Shown here in pieces: positions 16,833-25,393 of a DNA stretch of 64,000 nt; the stretch's first letter is position 1, and the number at the start of each line of letters is the position of its first letter. Below the pieces are notes generated by a model. It searched no databases. It was not told the DNA's origin and was given only the letters and a program-made list of their open reading frames with translations. Made by a program: the position numbers and the translations under genes. This DNA comes from Pseudomonas sp. P7548 (GTDB taxonomy: Bacteria > Pseudomonadota > Gammaproteobacteria > Pseudomonadales > Pseudomonadaceae), in assembly GCF_013386585.1 (NCBI RefSeq), contig NZ_JACARO010000008.1, positions 1-64,000 of the forward strand, written 5' to 3'.

Positions 16833-17843
16833 ATGTTTAGTTTTATTGCCCGCCGATTGGGGTTATTGATCCCCACGTTCTTCGGCATCACGTTGCTCAC
16901 GTTTGCGTTGATACGCATGATCCCTGGCGACCCCGTTGAAGTCATGATGGGCGAGCGGCGCGTCGACCCCGAGATGCACGCACAGGCAATGGAACGCCTT
17001 GGCCTTAACAAGCCGCTGTATGCGCAATACCTGGATTACGTCGGCAAGCTGGCCCAGGGCGACCTTGGCGAGTCCCTGCGTACCCGTACCAGCGTGTGGA
17101 CCGAGTTCACCGCACTGTTCCCCGCGACCCTGGAACTGTCCATGGCCGCCCTGTTGTTCGCCGGCGTCCTGGGCCTGTTGGCCGGGGTGATCGCGGCACT
17201 CAAGCGAGGATCCCTGTTCGACCATGGGGTGATGGGCATCTCCCTGGCGGGGTATTCGATGCCGATCTTCTGGTGGGGCCTGATCCTGATCATGTTCTTC
17301 TCGGTGAGCCTGGGCTGGACCCCGGTGTCCGGGCGGATCGACCTGCTCTACGACATCGAGCCGCGCACCGGCTTCATGCTGATCGACACCCTGCTGGCTG
17401 ACGAGCCGGACGCGTTCTTCGACGCCCTGCACCACCTGATCCTGCCGGCCATCGTGCTCGGCACCATCCCGCTGGCCGTGATCGCGCGGATGACCCGTTC
17501 GTCGATGCTCGAAGTGCTGCGCGAAGACTACATCCGCACCGCCAAGGCCAAAGGCCTGTCGCCGGCGCGCGTGGTGTTCGTGCACGGCCTGCGTAACGCG
17601 CTGATCCCGGTACTGACCGTGGTCGGCCTGCAAGTCGGTACCCTGCTGGCCGGTGCGGTCCTGACCGAAACCATCTTCTCGTGGCCCGGCATCGGCAAAT
17701 GGCTGATCGAAGCCATTGGCGCGCGGGACTACCCGGTGGTGCAAAACGGCATTTTGCTGATCGCCTGCCTGGTGATCCTGGTGAACTTCGTGGTGGATAT
17801 CCTCTACGGCTTCGCCAACCCACGCATCCGTCACCAGCGCTGA
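16833..17843 (+). CDS. dppB: Dipeptide ABC transporter permease DppB
   Basis: Inner-membrane permease of 336 residues. MFSFIARRLGLLIPTFFGIT is the typical N-terminal helix of DppB/OppB proteins. The EAA loop for contact with the ATPases reads EDYIRTAKAKGLSPARVVFVH around residue 235, followed by HGLRNALIPVLTV. About six membrane segments are visible. The start at 16833 follows GAGGTACACAACAAG and matches the family; an in-frame upstream codon at 16791 lies in the hairpin region. It pairs with DppC as the membrane channel and leaves only 4 bases before dppC. Confidence 0.95.
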   Translation: MFSFIARRLGLLIPTFFGITLLTFALIRMIPGDPVEVMMGERRVDPEMHAQAMERLGLNKPLYAQYLDYVGKLAQGDLGESLRTRTSVWTEFTALFPATLELSMAALLFAGVLGLLAGVIAALKRGSLFDHGVMGISLAGYSMPIFWWGLILIMFFSVSLGWTPVSGRIDLLYDIEPRTGFMLIDTLLADEPDAFFDALHHLILPAIVLGTIPLAVIARMTRSSMLEVLREDYIRTAKAKGLSPARVVFVHGLRNALIPVLTVVGLQVGTLLAGAVLTETIFSWPGIGKWLIEAIGARDYPVVQNGILLIACLVILVNFVVDILYGFANPRIRHQR

Positions 17844-17847
17844 GATC

Positions 17848-18765
17848 ATGACCATGACCACACCTACCCAAGCGTCGGCAGTCGATCAAAGCCTGCTGTA
17901 CCCGTCCCCATACAAAGAATTCTGGCAAGCCTTCTCCCGCAACAAAGGCGCGGTCGCCGGCCTGCTGTTCATGTTGCTGATCGTGTTCTGCGCGATCTTC
18001 GCCCCGTGGGTCACCCCGCATAACCCGAGCGAGCAGTACCGCGACTTCCTGCTGACCCCACCGGCCTGGCTGGAAGGCGGGCAGATGCAATTCTTGCTGG
18101 GCACCGACGAACTGGGCCGTGACTTGCTCTCGCGCCTGATCCAGGGCTCGCGCCTGTCGTTGCTGATCGGCTTGTCGTCGGTGGTGATGTCGCTGATCCC
18201 GGGCATCCTGCTGGGCTTGTTCGCCGGGTTCTTCCCGCGTTTGCTCGGCCCGACCATCATGCGGTTGATGGACATCATGCTGGCCCTGCCGTCGCTGCTG
18301 CTGGCTGTCGCGATTGTCGCGATCCTCGGCCCTGGCCTGATCAACACTGTGATTGCGATTGCGATCGTGTCCCTGCCGTCCTATGTCCGCCTGACCCGCG
18401 CTGCGGTGATGGGCGAACTGAACCGCGACTACGTGACGGCCGCCCGCCTCGCCGGCGCCGGCCTGCCACGCCTGATGTTCATCACCGTGCTGCCCAACTG
18501 CATGGCACCGCTGATCGTGCAGGCCACCTTGAGCTTCTCTTCGGCGATTCTCGATGCCGCCGCACTGGGCTTCCTGGGCCTTGGCGTACAACCGCCAACC
18601 CCTGAGTGGGGCACCATGCTGGCTTCGGCCCGCGACTACATCGAACGCGCCTGGTGGGTCGTGAGCCTGCCTGGCTTGACCATTTTGCTCAGCGTGCTGG
18701 CAATCAACTTGATGGGTGACGGCCTGCGCGACGCGCTGGACCCGAAACTCAAGAACGCCGCCTGA
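17848..18765 (+). CDS. dppC: Dipeptide ABC transporter permease DppC
   Basis: Inner-membrane permease of 305 residues with the usual DppC/OppC N-terminal cytoplasmic segment ([19 protein letters not shown]) before the first helix. The periplasmic loop [20 protein letters not shown] and the EAA loop [20 protein letters not shown] are both hallmark motifs. It begins 4 bases after the dppB stop and lies 10 bases before dppD, so translation is coupled. Together with DppB it forms the transport path for peptides delivered by the binding proteins. Confidence 0.95.
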   Translation: MTMTTPTQASAVDQSLLYPSPYKEFWQAFSRNKGAVAGLLFMLLIVFCAIFAPWVTPHNPSEQYRDFLLTPPAWLEGGQMQFLLGTDELGRDLLSRLIQGSRLSLLIGLSSVVMSLIPGILLGLFAGFFPRLLGPTIMRLMDIMLALPSLLLAVAIVAILGPGLINTVIAIAIVSLPSYVRLTRAAVMGELNRDYVTAARLAGAGLPRLMFITVLPNCMAPLIVQATLSFSSAILDAAALGFLGLGVQPPTPEWGTMLASARDYIERAWWVVSLPGLTILLSVLAINLMGDGLRDALDPKLKNAA

Positions 18766-18775
18766 GGAGATTCCC

Positions 18776-19744
18776 ATGTCACTGTTAGAAATCAAGAATC
18801 TCAACGTGCGCTTTGGCGACAAGACCGCCGTGCCGGTGGTCGATGGCCTGGACCTGTCGGTCGACAAAGGCGAAGTACTGGCAATCGTTGGCGAGTCGGG
18901 CTCGGGTAAATCCGTGACCATGATGGCGCTGATGGGCCTGATCGAGCACCCCGGCATCGTCACCGCCGACTCGCTGACCTTCGACGGCAAGGACATGCTC
19001 AAGCTGAGCAGCCGCCAGCGCCGCCAGATCGTCGGCAAAGACCTGGCGATGGTCTTCCAGGACCCGATGACCGCGCTGAACCCGAGCTACACCGTGGGTT
19101 TCCAGATTGAAGAAGTGCTGCGCCTGCACCTGAAAATGTCTGGCAAGCAAGCCCGCAAGCGGGCCATCGAGCTGTTGGAAAAAGTGGAGATCCCGGGCGC
19201 TGCCAGCCGTATGGATGCCTACCCGCACCAACTGTCCGGCGGTATGAGCCAGCGTGTGGCCATCGCCATGGCAATTGCCGGCGAGCCAAAACTGCTGATC
19301 GCGGACGAACCGACCACCGCGTTGGACGTCACGATCCAGGCGCAGATCATGGAACTGCTGCTGGCCTTGCAGAAAGAACAGAACATGGGCTTGGTGCTGA
19401 TCACCCACGACCTCGCCGTCGTGGCGGAAACCGCCCAGCGCGTGTGTGTGATGTACGCCGGCCAAGCCGTGGAAGTCGGCCAGGTGCCACAGTTGTTCGA
19501 CATTCCGGCACACCCGTACAGCGAAGCCCTGCTCAAGGCGATCCCCGAGCACAGCCTGGGCGCCACGCGCCTGGCCACGCTGCCGGGTATCGTTCCGGGT
19601 CGTTATGACCGCCCGCAGGGTTGTCTGTTGTCGCCGCGCTGCCCGTATGTGCAGGAGTCCTGCCGCGCCCAGCGCCCGGGCCTTGATCCAAAAACCAACA
19701 GCCTTGCGCGCTGCTTCTACCCCTTGAACCAGGAGGTGGCGTAA
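18776..19744 (+). CDS. dppD: Dipeptide ABC transporter ATP-binding protein DppD
   Basis: ATPase of 322 residues. Walker A is GESGSGKS near residue 42, the signature LSGGMSQR near 150 and Walker [13 protein letters not shown], with H-loop ITHDL. The C-terminal oligopeptide-transporter extension contains [15 protein letters not shown], the cysteine cluster that binds an iron-sulfur centre in related DppD proteins. The ATG at 18776 follows GAGGAGATTCCC. It works as a heterodimer with DppF; the stop TAA shares one base with the dppF ATG. Confidence 0.95.
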   Translation: MSLLEIKNLNVRFGDKTAVPVVDGLDLSVDKGEVLAIVGESGSGKSVTMMALMGLIEHPGIVTADSLTFDGKDMLKLSSRQRRQIVGKDLAMVFQDPMTALNPSYTVGFQIEEVLRLHLKMSGKQARKRAIELLEKVEIPGAASRMDAYPHQLSGGMSQRVAIAMAIAGEPKLLIADEPTTALDVTIQAQIMELLLALQKEQNMGLVLITHDLAVVAETAQRVCVMYAGQAVEVGQVPQLFDIPAHPYSEALLKAIPEHSLGATRLATLPGIVPGRYDRPQGCLLSPRCPYVQESCRAQRPGLDPKTNSLARCFYPLNQEVA

Positions 19745-20715
19745 TGGCCGTCGTTCTTACCGCCCGCGACCTGACCCGTCACTACGAAGTGTCCCGTGGC
19801 CTGTTCAAGGGCCATGCCACCGTGCGTGCTCTCAATGGGGTGTCGTTCGAACTGGAAGCCGGCAAGACCCTCGCCGTGGTAGGCGAGTCGGGTTGCGGCA
19901 AATCCACCCTGGCCCGTGCACTCACGCTGATTGAAGAGCCGTCGTCGGGCTCCTTGAAAATTGCCGGCCAGGAAGTCGCCGGCGCCGACAAGGCCCAGCG
20001 CAAGCAACTGCGCAAAGACGTGCAGATGGTGTTCCAGAGCCCGTACGCCTCGCTGAACCCACGGCAGAAGGTCGGTGATCAACTCGGCGAGCCGCTGTTG
20101 ATCAACACCAACCTGTCCGCTGCCGAACGCCGCGAAAAAGTGCAGGCAATGATGAAGCAAGTGGGCCTGCGCCCCGAGCATTATCAGCGCTACCCGCACA
20201 TGTTCTCCGGTGGTCAGCGCCAGCGCATCGCCCTGGCCCGCGCCATGATGCTGCAACCCAAAGTGCTGGTGGCGGATGAACCCACCTCGGCACTGGACGT
20301 GTCTATCCAGGCCCAGGTGCTCAACCTGTTCATGGACCTGCAGCAGGAATTCAACACGGCCTACGTGTTCATCTCCCACAACCTGGCGGTGGTGCAACAC
20401 GTTGCCGACGACGTGATGGTGATGTACCTCGGCCGCCCGGTGGAAGTCGGTCCAAAGGAAGACATCTACGCGCGCCCGCTGCACCCGTACACCCAGGCGT
20501 TGCTGTCGGCCACCCCGACCATCCACCCGGACCCGAACAAGCCGAAGATCAAGATCGTCGGCGAGCTGCCCAACCCGCTGAACCCGCCGCCTGGCTGCGC
20601 CTTCCACAAGCGTTGCCCGTACGCGACCGCGCGTTGCAGCAGCGAAGAGCCGCAGTTGCGCGCGTTGGACAACCGCCAAGTGGCTTGCCACTACGCGGAG
20701 CAGTTCGTGGCCTGA
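19744..20715 (+). CDS. dppF: Dipeptide ABC transporter ATP-binding protein DppF
   Basis: ATPase of 323 residues that closes the dpp operon. Walker A is GESGCGKST near residue 47, the signature FSGGQRQR and Walker B VLVADEPTSALD, with H-loop ISHNL. The C-terminal extension ends GCAFHKRCPYATARC, again with the conserved cysteines. The N-terminal motif LTRHYEVSRGLFKG is typical of DppF. The start overlaps the dppD stop by one base and is preceded by AGGAGG, so translation is coupled. Two hairpins follow the gene. Confidence 0.95.
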   Translation: MAVVLTARDLTRHYEVSRGLFKGHATVRALNGVSFELEAGKTLAVVGESGCGKSTLARALTLIEEPSSGSLKIAGQEVAGADKAQRKQLRKDVQMVFQSPYASLNPRQKVGDQLGEPLLINTNLSAAERREKVQAMMKQVGLRPEHYQRYPHMFSGGQRQRIALARAMMLQPKVLVADEPTSALDVSIQAQVLNLFMDLQQEFNTAYVFISHNLAVVQHVADDVMVMYLGRPVEVGPKEDIYARPLHPYTQALLSATPTIHPDPNKPKIKIVGELPNPLNPPPGCAFHKRCPYATARCSSEEPQLRALDNRQVACHYAEQFVA

Positions 20716-20726
20716 ACCGCCACAAA

Positions 20727-20755
20727 AATGCCCCGGGTGTTGAGCCCGGGGCATT
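20727..20755 (+). terminator. dppF terminator hairpin
   Basis: AATGCCCCGGG (20727-20737) pairs with CCCGGGGCATT (20745-20755), a perfect 11-bp stem with A-run before and a short T-rich end. It serves the dpp operon. Confidence 0.75.
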
Positions 20756-20768
20756 GTATGAGTTCTAC

Positions 20769-20816
20769 CGCCCCTCCCGTCGGATTGCGCATCAGTCCGG
20801 TAGGTGGGGCTTTTTT
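20769..20816 (+). terminator. Second terminator after dpp operon
   Basis: An imperfect stem (GCCCC at 20770-20774 with GGGGC at 20806-20810 and further pairs inside) is followed by TTTTTT at 20811-20816. It is probably a back-up terminator facing the converging small gene. Confidence 0.5.
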
Positions 20817-20824
20817 ATAGCGCC

Positions 20825-21085
20825 TTATGTATCGCTGTCACCTTCGGTGTCATCGTCATCTGGCGGCGCTTGCTGGTCGTCATCATCCTTTGAGCCGCCC
20901 TGGTCTTCGTCACCGGGCTCCGACTCGCTCTTGGCCAGTTGCAAACCACCGGCCTGCGCCGTCTTCGCCGCCACAAAACCCGGCGCCTGGCTCTGCACGG
21001 CCGCATTGGCCCATGCAGACGAAACGCCCAGCGATAACATCACCAACACTTTCAGCAACAGCACTACACGTTGAAAGATAGTCAT
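20825..21085 (-). CDS. Small exported protein with acidic C-terminal tail
   Basis: Hypothetical protein of 86 residues, family not recognised. A signal peptide MTIFQRVVLLLKVLVMLSLG...AWA is followed by about 60 residues that turn strongly acidic: DDDDQQ, DDDDTEGDSDT at the very end. It has no cysteines in the mature part. The start at 21085 has a weak ribosome site (GGACGGAAATCGACC). It lies in the same direction as another small exported acidic protein 100 bp upstream; the two share design (signal peptide, Gln/Pro-rich middle, acidic end in DT) though little direct identity. An acidic tail of this kind could bind cations, but no function is known to me. Confidence 0.65.
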   Translation of the reverse strand: MTIFQRVVLLLKVLVMLSLGVSSAWANAAVQSQAPGFVAAKTAQAGGLQLAKSESEPGDEDQGGSKDDDDQQAPPDDDDTEGDSDT

Positions 21086-21182
21086 GGTCGATTTCCGTCC
21101 AGTCAGTGAATCACGTACGCCGGCATTCCGCCGTCGCTGTGGATTAAGCTAGTTCCGATCCCGGGTTTGCGCCAATCACGCC

Positions 21183-21428
21183 TCAGGTATCGCCATCATC
21201 GTAGGTTTCGCTGTCTTCCCCCTCGTTGTAAGGGTTTTCTGCATCCTCCTTCGGCGCCGGTTGAGCCTGGGGCTGCCAGCTGCCGGAGTTGACCTCGTTT
21301 TGTTTACGTTTGGTGACCGGGCCGGTGTCCTTCCACTGAGGGGTGCCTGCACCCGCCAGCGCCCAGGAGGCGGACAACCCCAAGACGCCCAGCAGCACCA
21401 GTTGAATGGCGCGTCGAGTTAAACGCAT
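21183..21428 (-). CDS. Small exported protein with acidic C-terminal tail
   Basis: Hypothetical protein of 81 residues, family not recognised. The signal peptide is MRLTRRAIQLVLLGVLGLSASWALA; the mature part begins GAGTPQWKDTGPVTKRKQ and ends in an acidic tail (DAENPYNEGEDSETYDDGDT). A clear ribosome site TAGGAGTTCCTG precedes the ATG at 21428, so this is a real gene. It precedes the similar small gene at 20825 on the same strand with a 97-bp gap. Residues GPVTKRKQNEVNSGSW between are basic, giving a charge-segregated protein. Role unknown. Confidence 0.7.
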   Translation of the reverse strand: MRLTRRAIQLVLLGVLGLSASWALAGAGTPQWKDTGPVTKRKQNEVNSGSWQPQAQPAPKEDAENPYNEGEDSETYDDGDT

Positions 21429-21525
21429 CAGGAACTCCTATTCCGTCGGTGAATCGGTGAAATATGTGAACGCTAGACCGGATGCGCGCTTAGCGCCAAT
21501 GCTGCGGACTGAATGAAGATCAACA

Positions 21526-21614
21526 TGTGGGAGCGGGCTTGCTCGCGAATAGGCCGTGTCAGTCACTGAGTTTGCGCCTGATACACCGCATTCGCGAGCA
21601 AGCCCGCTCCCACA
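21526..21614. repeat. REPIN (paired REP palindromes), family A copy 1
   Basis: Two 25-bp arms, 21526-21550 and 21590-21614, are perfect inverse copies starting TGTGGGAGCGGGCTTGCTC, with a 39-base centre. The same repeat recurs at 27222-27315 and 61772-61860. Such doublets are non-autonomous elements moved by RAYT transposases in this group of bacteria. Confidence 0.9.
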
Positions 21615-21638
21615 GTTTTGGGTTTGTGGTGGGCATGA

Positions 21639-21671
21639 AAAAGGGCGAAGCCATCACAGCTTCGCCCTTTT
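21639..21671 (-). terminator. prfC terminator
   Basis: AAAAGGGCGAAGC (21639-21651) pairs with GCTTCGCCCTTTT (21659-21671). On the minus strand a T-run follows the stem. It lies 16 bases after the prfC stop. Confidence 0.88.
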
Positions 21672-21687
21672 CTGTACCGCCCGGACC

Positions 21688-23271
21688 TTAGTGGTGCTCG
21701 CGGGTCGCGCGGAATTTCACATCCGGCCAGCGCTCTTCCATCAGCGCCAGGTTGACCCGGGTTGGCGCCAGGTAGGTCAGGTGACCACCGCCGTCGAGCG
21801 CGAGGTTTTCCACGGCCTTGTTGGAGAACTCTTCCAGCTTCTTCTTATCGCTGCACTCGATCCAGCGCGCGGAGTACACGGTGATCGGCTCGTAGGAGCA
21901 TTCGACCTTGTATTCCTCTTTCAGGCGGCTGGCCACCACATCGAACTGCAGCACACCGACGGCGCCGAGGATGATGTCGTTGCTGCGCTCAGGGAAGAAC
22001 ACCTGGGTAGCGCCCTCTTCCGCGAGCTGCTGCAAACCTTGGCGCAACTGCTTGGATTTGAGCGGATCACGCAGGCGTACGCGGCGGAACAGTTCCGGGG
22101 CGAAGTGCGGGATACCGGTGAAGCCCAGCGCTTCGCCTTCGGTGAAGGTGTCGCCGATCTGGATGGTGCCGTGGTTGTGCAGGCCGATGATGTCGCCGGC
22201 GTAGGCCTCTTCGAGCTGTTCACGCTCGGAAGAGAAGAACGTCAGGGCGTCGCCGATGCGCACGTCCTTGCCGGTGCGCACGTGGCGCATCTTCATGCCT
22301 TTTTCGTATTTGCCGGAGCAGATACGCATGAAGGCGATACGGTCGCGGTGCTTGGGGTCCATGTTCGCCTGGATCTTGAACACGAAACCCGAGAACTTCT
22401 CTTCCACCGGTTCCACGGTGCGCTCGTTGGCGACACGGGCCAATGGACGCGGCGCCCAGTCCACCACGGCGTCGAGCACGTGGTCGACGCCGAAGTTGCC
22501 CAGGGCGGTGCCGAAGAACACTGGAGTCAACTGGCCGTCGAGGAATTCCTGCTGGTTGAACTCATGGCAGGCGCCCTGCACCAGTTCCAGCTGGTCGACG
22601 AAACGATCGTACTCGTCACCCAGGTGGGCGCGGGCTTCGTCGGAGTCAAGTTTCTCGATGATCTTGGTTTCGGTGCGCTCGTGACCGTGGCCGGCGGTGT
22701 AGACAATGATGTAGTCGTCGGCCAGGTGGTACACGCCTTTGAAGTCGCGGTAGCAACCAATCGGCCAGGTGATCGGCGCGGCCTTGATCTTCAGGACGGC
22801 TTCGATTTCATCGAGCAGCTCGATCGGGTCGCGGATGTCGCGGTCGAGTTTGTTGATGAAGCTGACGATCGGCGTGTCACGCAGACGGCACACGTCCATC
22901 AGCGCGATGGTCCGTGGCTCGACACCTTTACCGCCGTCGAGGACCATCAATGCCGAGTCAACCGCAGTCAGGGTGCGGTAGGTGTCTTCGGAGAAGTCTT
23001 CGTGGCCCGGGGTGTCGAGCAGGTTGACCATGTGGTCGCGATACGGGAACTGCATGACCGACGTGGTAATGGAAATACCCCGTTGCTTTTCCATTTCCAT
23101 CCAGTCGGAGGTGGCATGGCGGTCGGACTTGCGGGATTTCACCGTGCCGGCCACCGCGATTGCCTTGCCCATCAGCAGGAGCTTCTCGGTGATGGTGGTT
23201 TTACCGGCATCGGGGTGGGAAATAATGGCGAAAGTGCGGCGTTTCGCGACTTCGGCGGCCTGGTGGGTCAT
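21688..23271 (-). CDS. prfC: Peptide chain release factor 3
   Basis: Translation GTPase of 527 residues, the normal length of RF3. It recycles RF1/RF2 from the ribosome after termination. G1 is [16 protein letters not shown] near residue 18, the switch region [13 protein letters not shown] follows, G3 is DTPGHEDF and G4 NKLDRD. The ATG at 23271 starts [21 protein letters not shown] and follows AGGCGATTTCCC; an upstream in-frame codon at 23340 would add residues without family support. The gene stands alone with a good terminator. Confidence 0.97.
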   Translation of the reverse strand: MTHQAAEVAKRRTFAIISHPDAGKTTITEKLLLMGKAIAVAGTVKSRKSDRHATSDWMEMEKQRGISITTSVMQFPYRDHMVNLLDTPGHEDFSEDTYRTLTAVDSALMVLDGGKGVEPRTIALMDVCRLRDTPIVSFINKLDRDIRDPIELLDEIEAVLKIKAAPITWPIGCYRDFKGVYHLADDYIIVYTAGHGHERTETKIIEKLDSDEARAHLGDEYDRFVDQLELVQGACHEFNQQEFLDGQLTPVFFGTALGNFGVDHVLDAVVDWAPRPLARVANERTVEPVEEKFSGFVFKIQANMDPKHRDRIAFMRICSGKYEKGMKMRHVRTGKDVRIGDALTFFSSEREQLEEAYAGDIIGLHNHGTIQIGDTFTEGEALGFTGIPHFAPELFRRVRLRDPLKSKQLRQGLQQLAEEGATQVFFPERSNDIILGAVGVLQFDVVASRLKEEYKVECSYEPITVYSARWIECSDKKKLEEFSNKAVENLALDGGGHLTYLAPTRVNLALMEERWPDVKFRATREHH

Positions 23272-23761
23272 GGGAAATCGCCTGGCAGGTGAGTCAAAAA
23301 AGGGCGGCGAGTATAGCGCAAACCCCGGGCGCCGGACCACCGTTCACCCGATTGGGGGTGGCTAAATGCTGCCAAGTATGGAACCTTTTAAAAGGTCGAG
23401 ACGTCCACTCCCCTGCTACCGCACTCGGAACAGGGGCTGATAAATCAGCAAGTTAGCCTGACGAGGCTGCGCTCATGGCTCGATCGCATACCGCGTTGCC
23501 GGTATTGGCGAGCTGCTTTTCGCGAACCTATTCGCCGACAGCCAGGAATGGCATGTGGCGCGTGTGGCGAGTTTTGCGTGCCCAGATTCGAGCGTCAGAA
23601 GTTCATAGCCAAGGCGCTGTGACGAGTCATAGCCCGCTATGGCGAGGAACAGCAACGCAGGATATGAGCTTCTGGCGCCGAAGATGGGCGCGCAAAACTC
23701 GCCACACGCGCCACCTAGCTCGGGAATGTGTTCGCCGACAAAAGAAAAAAGGAGTCCGCCT
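23272..23761. other. 490-bp gene-free region with palindrome and MITE-like element
   Basis: No convincing gene. It holds the prfC promoter side (left), a perfect 14-bp palindrome ACCTTTTAAAAGGT at 23383-23396, and the inverted-repeat element described separately at 23531-23740. An AAGGAG ribosome site for the osmoprotectant permease lies at the right end. A 60-codon open frame on the minus strand (23473-23655) lacks a ribosome site and follows the repeat, so it is not called. Confidence 0.6.
23531..23740. mobile_element. MITE-like inverted repeat bounded by a 10-bp direct repeat
   Basis: Arms at 23555-23584 and 23685-23714 are inverse copies over 30 bp with a single mismatch (GTGGCGCGTGTGGCGAGTTT...). 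Weaker similarity continues inward for about 25 bp, with a small CATAGC/GCTATG hairpin in the centre. The 10-mer TTCGCCGACA occurs directly at 23531-23540 and 23731-23740, outside the arms, as a target duplication would. No protein is encoded. It might be a non-autonomous mobile element or a decayed repeat family; the direct repeat could be chance. Confidence 0.5.
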
Positions 23762-24478
23762 GTGGCTATTCGCTATGGCAAAGGGCTGATAGGAGGCGTG
23801 GTTGTCGTCGCGCTCCTGGCCCTGCTGGTCCACTGGATCGGCATCAACACGATCGAACTGTACCGCGACGATTTGTTGTTTTACCTGCAAGCTCACCTGA
23901 TCCTCGTTCTTGTCTCCATGCTGGCTGCCCTCGTTGTAGGGATCCCCGCCGGTATCCTGCTCAGCCGACCGAACATGGTCGGGCGCGCAGAACGCTTCAT
24001 GCAGATCTTCAACATCGGCAACACCGTCCCTCCCCTGGCCGTACTGGCCATCGCCCTCGGCGTCCTCGGCATCGGCAGTGGCCCGGCCATCTTCGCGCTG
24101 TTCCTCGCCTCCCTCCTGCCCATCGTGCGCAACACCTACGAAGGCCTGAAAAACGTCCAGGGCTCCCTCAAAGAAGCCGCCACCGGCATCGGCATGACGC
24201 CGCGCCAGGTGCTGTTTCGCGTGGAACTGCCCAACGCCGTGCCGATCATCATCGGCGGTGTGCGCGTGGCCCTGGCGATCAACGTGGGTACCGCCCCCCT
24301 GGCGTTCCTGATTGGCGCCAACAGCCTGGGCAGCCTGATCTTCCCCGGCATCGCCCTGAACAATCAGCCGCAATTGCTGCTCGGCGCCGCGTGTACCGCG
24401 TTGCTGGCCTTGCTGCTCGACGGTCTGGTGACCCTGGCCAGCCGCCTCTGGCTGGAACGCGGGCTGCGGGCGTCTTAA
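23762..24478 (+). CDS. Osmoprotectant ABC transporter permease (OpuCB/YehW type)
   Basis: Inner-membrane permease of 238 residues for glycine betaine/choline-type compounds. I choose the GTG at 23762 because AAGGAGTCCGCCT precedes it and the first helix begins at once (VAIRYGKGLIGGVVVVALLALLVHW); an upstream ATG at 23639 would put translated mobile-element sequence on the front. The EAA loop reads GSLKEAATGIGMTPRQVLFRVELP and the family motif NIGNTVPPLAVLAIALG is present. It heads a four-gene operon: permease, binding protein, second permease, ATPase. The mobile-element-like repeat ends only 20 bases upstream and may have altered the promoter. Confidence 0.9.
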   Translation: MAIRYGKGLIGGVVVVALLALLVHWIGINTIELYRDDLLFYLQAHLILVLVSMLAALVVGIPAGILLSRPNMVGRAERFMQIFNIGNTVPPLAVLAIALGVLGIGSGPAIFALFLASLLPIVRNTYEGLKNVQGSLKEAATGIGMTPRQVLFRVELPNAVPIIIGGVRVALAINVGTAPLAFLIGANSLGSLIFPGIALNNQPQLLLGAACTALLALLLDGLVTLASRLWLERGLRAS

Positions 24479-24487
24479 GGAATCGAC

Positions 24488-25381
24488 ATGAAAAAACTGA
24501 CCTTGATACTGAGCTGCGTCCTGCTGTGTGCAGGCTTTGCGCAAGCCGCTGAAAAACCGCTGATCCGCATCGGCGCCCGGGTGTTCACCGAACAGACCCT
24601 GCTGGCCGAAATCACCTCCCAGTACCTGCGTACCAAAGGCTACGACACCCGCGTGACCGGCGGCCTGGGCAGCAACCTGGCGCGCAGTGCCCAGGAAAGC
24701 GGGCAGCTGGATTTGATCTGGGAATACACCGGCGTGTCGCTGGTGGCCTACAACCATGTCGACGAGAAACTCGACAGTGAACAGTCTTACGCCCGAGTGA
24801 AAGAACTCGACGCGAAAAAAGGCCTGGTCTGGCTCTCTCCGTCGCGCTTCAGCAACACCTACGCCCTGGCGCTGCCGGAGAAGGTTGCCGAAGAGCATCC
24901 TGAAATCAGCAGCATCAGCGACCTGACGAAGGCCATGGCGGAAAACACCAAAGAAAACCGCCTGGTGGCGCTGGACACCGAGTTCGCCAACCGTTCCGAC
25001 GGCCTGGCGGGCATGGTCAAGCTGTACGACATGAACCTGACCCGCAAGAACACCCGGCAGATGGACGCTGGCCTGGTCTACACCGCGCTGCGTAATGGCC
25101 AAGTGTTTGCTGGCTTGGTCTACACCACCGACGGTCGCCTGAACGCGTTCAAATTGAAGTTGCTGGAAGACGATAAGCACTACTTCCCGGACTACACCGC
25201 CGCGCCCGTGGTGCGTCAGGTGTATCTCGACGCCCACCCGGAATTGGCCGCCGACCTCAAGCCGCTGGCCGCGCTGTTCGATGACGAAACCATGCGTCAG
25301 TTGAACGCCCGGGTCGACGTCGACCACGAAAGCCCCTCCGCCGTGGCCGCCGATTTCCTGCGCCAGCATCCGATCAACTAA
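24488..25381 (+). CDS. Osmoprotectant ABC transporter substrate-binding protein (YehZ/OsmF type)
   Basis: Periplasmic binding protein of 297 residues (OpuAC family). The signal peptide MKKLTLILSCVLLCAGFAQA ends in AQA, and no lipobox cysteine follows, so the protein is soluble. Family motifs are IRIGARVFTEQTLLAEITSQYL, the GGLGSNLARSAQESGQLDLIWEYTG block and the FADLVYTTDGR-like stretch FAGLVYTTDGRL, which shape the quaternary-amine pocket. It begins 9 bases after the permease stop, and AAGGAATCGAC precedes it. It captures betaine-like solutes and hands them to the two permeases. Confidence 0.92.
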   Translation: MKKLTLILSCVLLCAGFAQAAEKPLIRIGARVFTEQTLLAEITSQYLRTKGYDTRVTGGLGSNLARSAQESGQLDLIWEYTGVSLVAYNHVDEKLDSEQSYARVKELDAKKGLVWLSPSRFSNTYALALPEKVAEEHPEISSISDLTKAMAENTKENRLVALDTEFANRSDGLAGMVKLYDMNLTRKNTRQMDAGLVYTALRNGQVFAGLVYTTDGRLNAFKLKLLEDDKHYFPDYTAAPVVRQVYLDAHPELAADLKPLAALFDDETMRQLNARVDVDHESPSAVAADFLRQHPIN

Positions 25382-25393
25382 CGAGGAGAAGAC

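Noticed and set aside
21526..21614. Reading the long palindromes as ordinary terminators
   Set aside because: They have the conserved core and two-arm spacing of REPINs, recur at other sites, and lack T-runs; prfC has its own terminator.
21556..23292. Long frame antisense to prfC
   Set aside because: It starts inside a REPIN and has no family features; prfC is certain on the other strand.
23473..23655. Small minus-strand frame in the region before the osmoprotectant operon
   Set aside because: Part of it is arm sequence of the inverted repeat; no ribosome site.
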